A stretch of DNA of 64,000 nt from Solen grandis. Taxonomy: Eukaryota; Mollusca; Bivalvia; Adapedonta; Solenidae. Where the stretch lies: positions 51,439,639 through 51,503,638 of the forward strand of contig CM037788.1 of assembly GCA_021229015.1 (NCBI GenBank), given 5' to 3'. The position numbers and the translations under genes were made by a program. A model generated the notes under the pieces. The model searched no databases. It was not told where the DNA came from and saw nothing but the letters and a program-made list of their open reading frames with translations. Shown piece by piece: positions 9,064-15,479 of the stretch; positions within the stretch are counted from its first letter, which is position 1; each line of letters opens with the position of its first letter.

Positions 9064-10046
9064 ATGGAGGTATTTACGTTCAATAGCGGTGCGAAGTATA
9101 AGGCAGGGGGGTATCAGCGGAGCCTAACCGCCAACAACTTGTCCACGATACAGATCGTAGCCGCCCCCGGCAAGGTCTTCTCTGCGAAAATGCCCGACAT
9201 CTGGCGCCAGTACCGTCTACCCAGGGTCAAAACAGATGCCACAGTTCAAGCTTGGACTAAAAGCCCGATGCAGTTCTGGCAGAACCAGGTCAACTTTGCA
9301 GTCTGGTGCGCAACTTCCGGTTCGGGAGTTTCATCTAATGACCACCTGAATGGGCCGGCGGGGCACAAGACTCTGCTCATTCATTCTGTATACCTCTTTC
9401 ACGTCTACTACACCATAAGGCGCATTCTGACGGAAATGAAATGCGCCCTCCCACAGGACGCGTCCTGGGACCCCCTAAACAATACATACGACCGGAGAGC
9501 GTATGAACGGCTTTGCCAGGAATTCGGGGTCGATCCCCAGACAGACTGGCGTCAGAAAGAGTATCCGAACAGCCGCGGCCTGGGGGACGTTCACACCAGG
9601 GGGCACGTTGCGTGGACCCAGACAGACTTCCGACACGACAATCAGGCAAAACACATCGCCAGGCAGAACGCCGGAAGCCTAGACCCCGAACACATGACAT
9701 TCGGCTCGGAGGTCTCTGGAGGCCGTCATTGTGGAGTTTCATCGTGCGACTGGCTACCGCCTAAAAAGGCCCACATCGAGTTCATCGAGCAAGATCCCGG
9801 CGTTGACGGCTCTTGGAGCACGTTCGTGCTTGACAACTCGAAAGGCTTCACCCAAGCCGGCATGGAGCGAATCAACGACTCAATCCGGACATATGTGTGG
9901 GCTCTGCTCGGTGCCCAGGCGAGGGTATTACGATCCAGATCACCAAAGAAGTAGAAGCTGAAGCTCCATTGAACATGTACCTCTTCGTAATCATGGATGC
10001 GCAGCTCAACATCGAGAATGGGCGATTCGTGTCGGCCATTTACTAG
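9064..10046 (+). CDS. Major capsid protein, hexon-like double jelly roll (frame broken near 9920)
   Basis: The first frame (9064-9954) encodes a typical Polinton/adintovirus major capsid protein. It contains the signature WQNQVNFAVWCATSG at about residues 78-92, then HSVYLFHVYYTIRRIL, and DRRAYERLCQEFGVD near 140-156. Near 9920 the family-like C-terminal reading moves to another frame and stays open to a TAG at 10044-10046, including a MYLFVIMDA stretch. This looks like a single-base loss. The total would be about 327 residues, somewhat compact for the family. It forms the icosahedral shell together with penton. The 3' end overlaps the start of the ATPase gene. Confidence 0.85.
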
Positions 10047-10644
10047 CGACTTAGTCACTGAGCCCCACTCGGCGATAATCTGCGGCATGACTGGCTGCGG
10101 GAAAACGAAATTCGTGCTTGACCTCCTCGAGGGCCCATACCGCGACCGTTTCGAGCACGTCGTAATCCTGTGTCCCACGATCAGGCACAACACCACCTAT
10201 CTGGAGCGCGCATGGGTGTGTACAGACGAGGAGGTTTATGTTCTGGATCCGGGTGAACGGCTTCACGACTATTTGCGCGCTTTCTACCGAGTATTTCAGG
10301 GTGAGCCGACGTTGTACGTCATCGATGACATGGCCGCGAGTAAACAGCTCACCAAGAAAAAGGACATGCTCTCAGAGTTGGCATTCAGCGGCCGGCATGC
10401 CAAGCAATCGGTCTGGGTCCTGGCTCAGAGGTACAACGCCATCCTCAAAGATCTCCGAGAGCAAACGCGTTGGGTCGCCCTCTTCCACTGCAAGGATCGG
10501 GACAGTTTCGAAGAGTGCTTGCGCGAAAATGATATTATCCCCGCAGACGAAAGACACGCTGTGCGTCAACGACTCGCCAAAATGAGGCACGCAAAGCTTA
10601 TTTTAAATACCTCGCAGCCAAGTAGTTATCACGTGCTAGCATGA
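10018..10644 (+). CDS. A32-like genome-packaging ATPase (FtsK/HerA type)
   Basis: The frame is open from 9997, but the ATG at 10018 (MGDSCRPF) is an equally good start; both overlap the capsid 3' end. Walker A is GMTGCGKT (residues 30-37 from 9997), Walker B is LYVIDDM (about 106-112), and a sensor-like SGRHAKQSVWVLAQRY follows (131-146). The protein is short (about 208-215 residues), as usual for packaging ATPases of Polintons, virophages and NCLDV A32 relatives. It would pump element DNA into the capsid. The stop overlaps the next ATG (ATGA at 10641). Intact frame. Confidence 0.88.
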   Translation: MGDSCRPFTSDLVTEPHSAIICGMTGCGKTKFVLDLLEGPYRDRFEHVVILCPTIRHNTTYLERAWVCTDEEVYVLDPGERLHDYLRAFYRVFQGEPTLYVIDDMAASKQLTKKKDMLSELAFSGRHAKQSVWVLAQRYNAILKDLREQTRWVALFHCKDRDSFEECLRENDIIPADERHAVRQRLAKMRHAKLILNTSQPSSYHVLA

Positions 10645-11408
10645 AAGGCCTATATGTTGTTGGCGCATGCGTCTGGAGCGCAGCGCTACTTCTTATTTTC
10701 ATCACAATTAGACTGGGTTTCATCACAATTAGACTGGGGAGGTACGTGACTATTGCAATGGAATGCGACGATATCATTGACGAGCTCCTTGCCTACGAGC
10801 CGACTGTGCGGGTCGTTGATCGACCTCGTGGCCGGGTAGAGAGCGATGAGCCTGAAAAAACACACGAGCAGAGACGGCGGTTGGATGAGCCCGAAAAAGC
10901 AGAACGACATGAGCAGAGACAGCGGTTGGTTGCGCTCGCTATTGGGGGGAAGTCAAAGCAATACATTGGCAGAGAGATTTCCGCCGATCAAATCGATCGT
11001 CTACCCGATGAGGAGTTTGGCAGGCTCTACGCCCGATATGAGGCTCGACTGGGGGCTAGTATGACCAAGACCCTTGGCTCTGCGGTGTTGCAGATTTACA
11101 CCATGGTGGCTATCCGTTTGCTCCCGATTCCGGCTGATAAAGAGCCTTTACTGATTGCCGACCTCGAGGCAGATCCGTTTGTTGGGCATGCCTTAACTAC
11201 CATCACCTGCGAGCTATACCACCGCTATGGCATGTACTTAGCCCCTGTTACAGCAATGCTAAGCTCATTTAAACACTGCCAAGCATCTACTGAGGACGAT
11301 GGCGGAACAAACCATAGCAATGGAGGGAACACCGGAGGAGCCGCCGCCAAAGGAGGAGGCGACACCAGTCCGTGCGCCGGAGGAAGTCCGGCCAGAGAGG
11401 GTGACTAG
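10641..11408 (+). CDS. Membrane-anchored charged protein, unknown function
   Basis: The frame opens with an ATGA overlap on the ATPase stop. Residues 1-35 form a hydrophobic segment (GLYVVGACVWSAALLLIF) followed by FITIRLG repeated exactly, from a 21-bp tandem duplication (10697-10717 and 10718-10738). An internal Met at 10758 (MECDDIIDELL) is an attractive start for a separate soluble protein of 216 residues. That part has a duplicated acidic/basic stretch (DEPEK...HEQR..RL, twice) and a helical core with YARYEARLGASMTKTLGSA and CELYHRYGMYLAPVTAML. I recall similar uncharacterised proteins in related elements but no function. The duplication may have fused two once-separate genes. The low-complexity C-terminus overlaps the next gene by about 110 bp. 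Confidence 0.6.
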   Translation: MKGLYVVGACVWSAALLLIFITIRLGFITIRLGRYVTIAMECDDIIDELLAYEPTVRVVDRPRGRVESDEPEKTHEQRRRLDEPEKAERHEQRQRLVALAIGGKSKQYIGREISADQIDRLPDEEFGRLYARYEARLGASMTKTLGSAVLQIYTMVAIRLLPIPADKEPLLIADLEADPFVGHALTTITCELYHRYGMYLAPVTAMLSSFKHCQASTEDDGGTNHSNGGNTGGAAAKGGGDTSPCAGGSPAREGD

Positions 11409-11760
11409 GAAAAAGGACCCTAAGCGGGTGGCTGCTGGGCGGGCAGGGGCAGAGGCGAGAAAAAGGAAGCAGCAGGCACTTCTGAATGAGTTACAGGGGT
11501 TTAAGGCCACGTTGGCGGAGCAGCCGGCAGAGCCGAGGGGGTCCCACTCGACGGAGCGGCCGCGCACTCCATCAGACGGGCACAAAGCCCCGCCAGCAAT
11601 GCCTCAATGGCTGTTGTTCGCTGGGGCTGTAGCAGTCCTAGCTGGATTATTTTGGAAGGTTAAGGGGGGCGCATCGCCAGCTCCAACCCATCCGCCCGCT
11701 CTAGAATTAGAGGTAAGTAGCCGCGGTTCTTATAGACGCGACCCCCTTTACATGGAATAA
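11299..11760 (+). CDS. Basic single-TM protein with KDPKRVAAGRAGA motif
   Basis: 153-residue frame. It has an acidic/proline-rich N-terminus, a basic block with KDPKRVAAGRAGAEARKRKQ at residues 39-58, a linker, one membrane helix (WLLFAGAVAVLAGLFW, 104-119) and a short Pro-rich, Arg-containing tail. The layout suggests a DNA- or core-binding membrane protein of the virion, but that is inference. It overlaps the preceding gene by about 110 bp in another frame. Its 3' end carries the first copy of the shared cassette leader, so the promoter of the next gene probably lies within this gene. Fragments of the gene occur twice more: its C-terminal part at 12600-12735 and its basic motif in the left TIR. 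Confidence 0.7.
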   Translation: MAEQTIAMEGTPEEPPPKEEATPVRAPEEVRPERVTRKKDPKRVAAGRAGAEARKRKQQALLNELQGFKATLAEQPAEPRGSHSTERPRTPSDGHKAPPAMPQWLLFAGAVAVLAGLFWKVKGGASPAPTHPPALELEVSSRGSYRRDPLYME

Positions 11761-11804
11761 TCATGTCTGCCCAAGCATCTCCAGACGGAAAGGAAGTAGT
11801 TAAA
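11609..11804 (+). promoter_or_regulatory. Cassette leader, copy 1
   Basis: Contains the inverted repeat CTCTAGAATTAGAG at 11699-11712, a TATAGACGCGACCCC stretch 32 bp before the ATG at 11763, and first codons MSAQASPDGKEVV. Copies 2 and 3 share all of these elements in the same order. The upstream part is simultaneously the 3' end of the TM-protein gene. Confidence 0.6.
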
Positions 11805-12623
11805 CCCCCATCACATGGAATAACCATGTTTACCCAAAAAATTCTAAACGGAAAGAAAGTAGTTGATGTGAGCGCCGAGATAGAGAAACAGCTCGGCGTT
11901 CTGGCGGATGCCTTCGGCAATCTGAAGGATACCTTCTGCGATCTGAAGGGCGCCAAAGAAGGCGACGAGGTAGCGAAATGCTTCGGCGTTCTGGTGGACG
12001 TCTCCGGCAATCTGAAGGACGCCTTCAGCGTTCTGATGCGGACCGAGGAGGGGTACGGCGCCGAGGTAGCGAAACAGTTCGGCGCTCTGGCAGACGTCTC
12101 CGGCAATCTGAAGGACGCCTTCGGCGTTCTGAAGGACGCCTGACGCTCTGATGCGACCGACGCCGAGGTAGCGAAATACTTCGGCGTTCTGGTGGACGTC
12201 TTAGGCAATCTGAAGGACGCCTTAGGCGTTATGATGCGGACCGGGGAGTACGGCGCCGAGGTAACGGAACAGTTGGGCAAACTGGCGGACCTCTTCGACT
12301 TTCTGAAGGAGTTATACGGCGTTCTGCTGCGGAGCGAGGGGTTCTCCTCCCTTGCCCCGGAGGACATGAACGACATCTATCGGGCTAGTCGTCACCTTGG
12401 TACGGCCTTCGCTACCGCCAGGGGCATGGCCCGCCACGCTGCCGGCAAGCCCGGCTATAACTTCGCGAACCAGCGTGGTGAGGAAGAGTACCGCCGTATC
12501 GTCGCCCAGAACTTGAGCGCCTGCCGCCTGATCCTGGAGGAGAAAAAGATCTTCTCGCCCATTTGGCAAGAGTTCTTCGACAAGGTGGCTCGAGAAGGCG
12601 GCTGTTGTTCGCAAGAGCCATAG
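11763..12623 (+). pseudogene. Helical-repeat accessory protein, interrupted by one in-frame TGA
   Basis: One reading frame runs from the ATG at 11763 to the stop at 12621-12623 and is broken only by a TGA at 12141-12143. The first 20 codons duplicate the start: a second MFTQ...GKKVV at 11826 mirrors MSAQ...GKEVV. Then come about five amphipathic helical repeats of roughly 26-32 residues with the pattern E-V-A-K-x-F-G-V-L-x-D-V-x-G-N-L-K-D-A-F-x-V-L. Three precede the stop and two follow it. A C-terminal non-repeat region (APEDMNDIYRASRHL and FSPIWQEFFDKVAREGG) resembles nothing I recognise. The repeats may form a rod or coiled-coil surface. It sits directly upstream of the TRAF-domain gene and shares its leader, so a host-interaction role is conceivable. 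Readthrough, a real nonsense mutation or a sequencing error would all fit. Confidence 0.55.
11812..11866 (+). repeat. Partial second copy of the leader/start inside the helical-repeat gene
   Basis: ACATGGAATAACCATG at 11813 followed by codons for MFTQKILNGKKVV repeats the arrangement at about 11750-11801, with divergence. The spacing is 63 bp, so the frame is kept and the protein simply carries two leader peptides in series. Confidence 0.7.
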
Positions 12624-12776
12624 CGGCCCTAGCTGGATTTTTTTTTGGAAGGTTATCGCCAGCTCCAACCCACCCGCCCGCTCTAGAATTAGAGGAAAGT
12701 AGCCGCGGATCTTATAGACGCGACCCCGAATAATCATGTCTGCCCAAGCAGCTCCAAACGGAAAAGAAGTAGTTAA
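12600..12776 (+). promoter_or_regulatory. Cassette leader, copy 2
   Basis: Begins with a degenerate copy of the C-terminal TM segment of the 153-residue protein, including GGCTGTTGTTCG and CTAGCTGGATT. It then has CTCTAGAATTAGAG at 12681-12694, TATAGACG 23 bp before the ATG, and the MSAQAAPNGKEVV start at 12736. It carries the TM-gene fragment that copy 3 lacks. Confidence 0.6.
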
Positions 12777-13392
12777 TGAGAGCGCCGAGGGAGGAAGCGG
12801 CGGCGGCGGCGGCGGTACGGGGGCGCTGTCGCGGAGGCTGGACAAGTGCGATGAGCAATTCGCCGCAATGGACGTCCAGATGGCCGAGATTGATCTCCGC
12901 GTTCAGATCCTGGAGACGGCCTCCTTCTCCGGCGAGCTGTTATGGAAGCTGCGGAACTTCCGGCGCCGCATGCAGGCGGCCCGGGATGGCTCAACTCTCT
13001 CGCTCTACAGCCAGCCTTTCTATACCCACCGATTTGGCTACAAGATGTGTGCCAGGCTGTACCTTAACGGAGACGGAATGGGGAAGGGGACTCATCTGAG
13101 CCTGTTCTTCGTCGTAATGAGGGGAGAATTCGACAGCCTACTGGCTTGGCCGTTCGCGCCCCGGGTTACCCTCACCCTGGTGGACCAGGAATCCCGCCGG
13201 GACATTTCTGACTCCTTCTGGCCGGACCCGAAGAGTGACAGCGTCCAAAGGCCGGTGGCTGATATGAATGTCGCAATTGGGTGCCCGAAATTCGCCGCCC
13301 ACCAGGCCCTAGAGTCGTCAACAAAATACGTGAAAGACGATACCCTCTTTATCAAAATCGTTGTCGACATCTCAAAGATCAAGCACCCCTAA
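12736..13392 (+). CDS. TRAF-C (MATH) domain protein, likely captured host TRAF fragment
   Basis: Intact 218-residue frame. Residues 1-14 are the shared leader peptide MSAQAAPNGKEVVN. A Gly-rich linker (19-29) and a heptad-like helix (31-62, LSRRLDKCDEQFAAMDVQMA) follow, the latter resembling a TRAF-N coiled coil. Residues 66-212 match the MATH/TRAF-C fold: GELLWKLRNF, YSQPFYTHRFGYKMCARLYL, NGDGMGKGTHLSLFFVV, WPFAPRVTLTLVD, QRPVADMNVAIGCPKF and DDTLFIKIVVDI. These are hallmark strands of TRAF2/TRAF3-type domains, which bind TNF-receptor tails and TRADD-like adaptors. The RING and TRAF zinc fingers needed for ubiquitin signalling are absent. A trimeric domain that binds receptors without signalling would be expected to act as a decoy; that role is inference. 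No introns, consistent with capture from mRNA or long residence in a virus-like genome. Confidence 0.88.
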   Translation: MSAQAAPNGKEVVNESAEGGSGGGGGGTGALSRRLDKCDEQFAAMDVQMAEIDLRVQILETASFSGELLWKLRNFRRRMQAARDGSTLSLYSQPFYTHRFGYKMCARLYLNGDGMGKGTHLSLFFVVMRGEFDSLLAWPFAPRVTLTLVDQESRRDISDSFWPDPKSDSVQRPVADMNVAIGCPKFAAHQALESSTKYVKDDTLFIKIVVDISKIKHP

Positions 13393-13425
13393 ACGCGGCG
13401 GAAACCCGGACCCCTGGCGCCGCGA

Positions 13426-13529
13426 CCCGCCCGCTCTAGAATTAGAGGAAAGTAACCGCGGATCTTATAGACGCGACCCCGAAAATCATGTCTGCCCAAG
13501 CAACTCCAAACGGAAAGGAAGTAGTCAAT
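13426..13529 (+). promoter_or_regulatory. Cassette leader, copy 3
   Basis: CTCTAGAATTAGAG at 13434-13447, TATAGACGCGACCCC 22 bp before the ATG, and the MSAQATPNGKEVV start at 13488. The spacing from inverted repeat to ATG (54 bp) is nearly the same as in copy 2 (55 bp). It lacks the TM-gene fragment, so this is probably the resident, ancestral arrangement. Confidence 0.6.
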
Positions 13530-13730
13530 GCGATCTACCACGGCGCCTTGGTAGCGGGATTCGCAGTCGGCTATGCGCGCCTAGGTAAGTCTGTATTCAA
13601 TGGGGCATACCCTAAACTGGATTTCACCCCGCGGGACGTAGGCATGGCCGTAGTCGACGTCACGGCCGCGCTCGCCACCAAAGATCTCCTCATCAAGCAA
13701 GGGATGATCCCCGCCAACGTATTGAATTAA
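13488..13730 (+). CDS. Small membrane-associated protein with MSAQATPNGKEVV leader
   Basis: 80-residue intact frame: the leader peptide, then a hydrophobic stretch (ALVAGFAVGYARLG, 20-33), a KLDFTPRDVGM motif (43-53) and a second semi-hydrophobic helix (AVVDVTAALATKDLLIKQG). I recall near relatives with the same start and TPxDV motif in other cnidarian and mollusc elements. This is therefore probably a core gene of the lineage and the original owner of the leader. It may be a minor capsid or membrane component; function unknown. Only 19 bp separate its stop from the next ATG. Confidence 0.7.
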   Translation: MSAQATPNGKEVVNAIYHGALVAGFAVGYARLGKSVFNGAYPKLDFTPRDVGMAVVDVTAALATKDLLIKQGMIPANVLN

Positions 13731-13749
13731 GCGTCTTTATAATAATACG

Positions 13750-14190
13750 ATGGCTGGCATTGCAATGATGTTGGGCGGCGCGCTCGCAAATGCGGTGGCG
13801 TTCACTGGAAGCAATTATCTGTTTAGCCTTTTCAAAAACTCTGGCGTCGAAGAAGAGCGCCGACGCCATGACGCCGCGGTCGAACAGCTACAGGCGGCCC
13901 AGGCGGCGTGGGTTAAAAAAAGGACTCAGCGTCTAGACTTTATCCAGAGCGAGCTCCGCCGGCAAGGCCACGCCGTCCAATCCTTCCAGGATGTTGATGA
14001 GGCTATGCAGGAGTATGCTGCGGTAATGCCAGAGGCGAGTAAGCGGTTCGGTCCACTGGGCCCTGAGCCGCAGCTGGCTGACTTCTACCAACCGTCCGGC
14101 GATCAGCAGGCTAGAGAGCTTGGATTTATTGTCTTAGCTCTAGGAGCGGCTGGGCTCACGGGCTACTGGATTGAAAAAAGGATTAATTAA
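13750..14190 (+). CDS. Membrane/coiled-coil protein, putative virion component
   Basis: 146-residue intact frame with a glycine/alanine-rich hydrophobic N-terminus (GIAMMLGGALANAVAFTG, 3-20). A long charged helix (31-75, HDAAVEQLQAAQAAWVKKR) and a FQDVDEAMQEYA motif follow, then GPLGPEPQLADFYQPSG and a C-terminal membrane helix (LGFIVLALGAAGLTGYW). The combination of two hydrophobic ends and a coiled coil suggests a minor capsid or membrane-active protein. I recall homologous uncharacterised proteins in related elements. A TATA-like TTTATAATAATA lies just before the start, at about 13736-13747. Function not established. Confidence 0.65.
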   Translation: MAGIAMMLGGALANAVAFTGSNYLFSLFKNSGVEEERRRHDAAVEQLQAAQAAWVKKRTQRLDFIQSELRRQGHAVQSFQDVDEAMQEYAAVMPEASKRFGPLGPEPQLADFYQPSGDQQARELGFIVLALGAAGLTGYWIEKRIN

Positions 14191-14228
14191 CTCTCTAAGA
14201 ACTTTTTTTTTTTACATACATATACATC

Positions 14229-14549
14229 ATGGGGCTACCCGAAGAACTTTTCACTAAGATGGTGGAAGTTGGTTATGCAGCTCGGCGGCACAAAGTTCCT
14301 GGGCCCTTATCCTCTACTATGATCGAAGTCGCCCAGAGCTCACTCGAGAGCTGGCGGGAGGATGAAATGTCAATGAGGCCCTTCGCATATAGAATGCTAT
14401 CGGGCCCGACTAACCTCAGGGCAACAGCAGGGCAGCTACCAGAGCCTGTGGCTTCAGCGTGTTGGAGGCTGATCACGCTCTTGGAATATCTCCATGGATC
14501 AGCTCTACTACAGCCCAAGGGGCTACTGGAAGGGGCTAGCGGCAATTAA
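14229..14549 (+). CDS. Hypothetical protein upstream of integrase
   Basis: 106-residue frame with ATG at 14229, preceded by a T-rich tract and ACATACATATACATC. The composition is protein-like (VASACWRLITLLEYLHG), but I recognise no domain. Its last 18 codons overlap the integrase start in another frame, so the C-terminus is uncertain. It could be a small regulatory protein or an eroded N-terminal extension of the integrase. Confidence 0.45.
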   Translation: MGLPEELFTKMVEVGYAARRHKVPGPLSSTMIEVAQSSLESWREDEMSMRPFAYRMLSGPTNLRATAGQLPEPVASACWRLITLLEYLHGSALLQPKGLLEGASGN

Positions 14550-15479
14550 AAAACTGGCGGCCGCGGCTAAGGTTTCTGAGACTAAGGCTAAGGACTTCCT
14601 CAAAAAGCAGGCCATCTGGCAAATCTACCTCCCAGCTCCGCGCCATATACCCAGGCCCCGCTTTACCGTTTCGACGCCGAACGAAGTGCACCAGGCCGAT
14701 CTCTTATTTCTACCACATGACACGGTTCGTCGGCGCACATACAAGTATGCCCTGACCGTTGTCGATGTGGCTAGCAGGTTCAAAGCCGCCGAACCGCTTA
14801 CGACAAAAGAGGCTAAAGAGGTCGCCGCTGCTCTCGAGCGGATTTACAAGCGGGGTCCGCTGCGATGGCCGAAACTGCTGCAAGTTGATCCTGGACGCGA
14901 GTTCATGGGCGCAGTCAGTCAGCTCCTGGCGAAGCACGGGGTCGAGGTCAGGCGCGGCCGTGTGGATATCCACCGTGATCAGGGGATCGTAGAGCGGTTC
15001 AACCGGTCACTTGCTGAACGACTGTTCGGGCACCAGTATGCGGTCGAAATGCGGCTGCCACAAGGCCAGCGGTCGTCTGAATGGGTTGGCAGGCTGCCCG
15101 CGGTTGTGGCTGCGATGAATGGAGAAGTGACTCGGCTTACCGGTAGAAGGCCGGTTGACGCCATCAAGGTCAAATCCGTGACACAGAAGCCCTCCTCGGT
15201 TGTACCCGGCCGTTCGGTTGGTCTCAAGGAGCAAAAGCTCCCCTCCGGCGTCGGTGTTCGCTACCTCTACCAGGCCGGCGAACTGGAGGGTGGCCGCCGG
15301 CGGGCCACTGACCCTGTGTGGTCCCTCGGCGTGTATCGTCTCGGGCGGTCTGTCACCAAGCCGACGAGCCCGTGGTTTACTATTTGCTGGATGGACCAGA
15401 GCGCGGGTTCGTCCGTGAGGAACTACTCATAGTGCCACCCGACACACGACTGCCGCCGGATGGGGTTCTTACGCGGTAA
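14494..15479 (+). CDS. Polinton retroviral-type (DDE) integrase, C-terminal frame break near 15365
   Basis: The frame starts MDQLYYSPRGYWKG and encodes an RNase-H-like integrase core. The candidate triad is D69 (HQADLLFLP), D132 (LLQVDPGREFMG) and E167 (DQGIVERFNRSL), with 34 residues between D132 and E167. The IPRPRF stretch and the WPKLLQVDPGREF block are typical of Polinton integrases. A C-terminal chromodomain-like region starts near residue 280 (DPVWSLGVYRLG). Near 15365 the plausible continuation changes frame and stays open to TAA at 15477-15479, while the present frame stops at 15430-15432. This looks like one missing base. The enzyme would join the TIR ends to target DNA with the 6-bp stagger seen here. 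It runs tail-to-tail into the polymerase gene, overlapping by about 10 bp. Confidence 0.9.

Noticed and set aside
11660..12376. 238-codon leftward frame with repetitive Ser/Arg/Pro composition
   Set aside because: It is the antisense of the helical-repeat gene; its repeats only mirror the sense-strand repeats.
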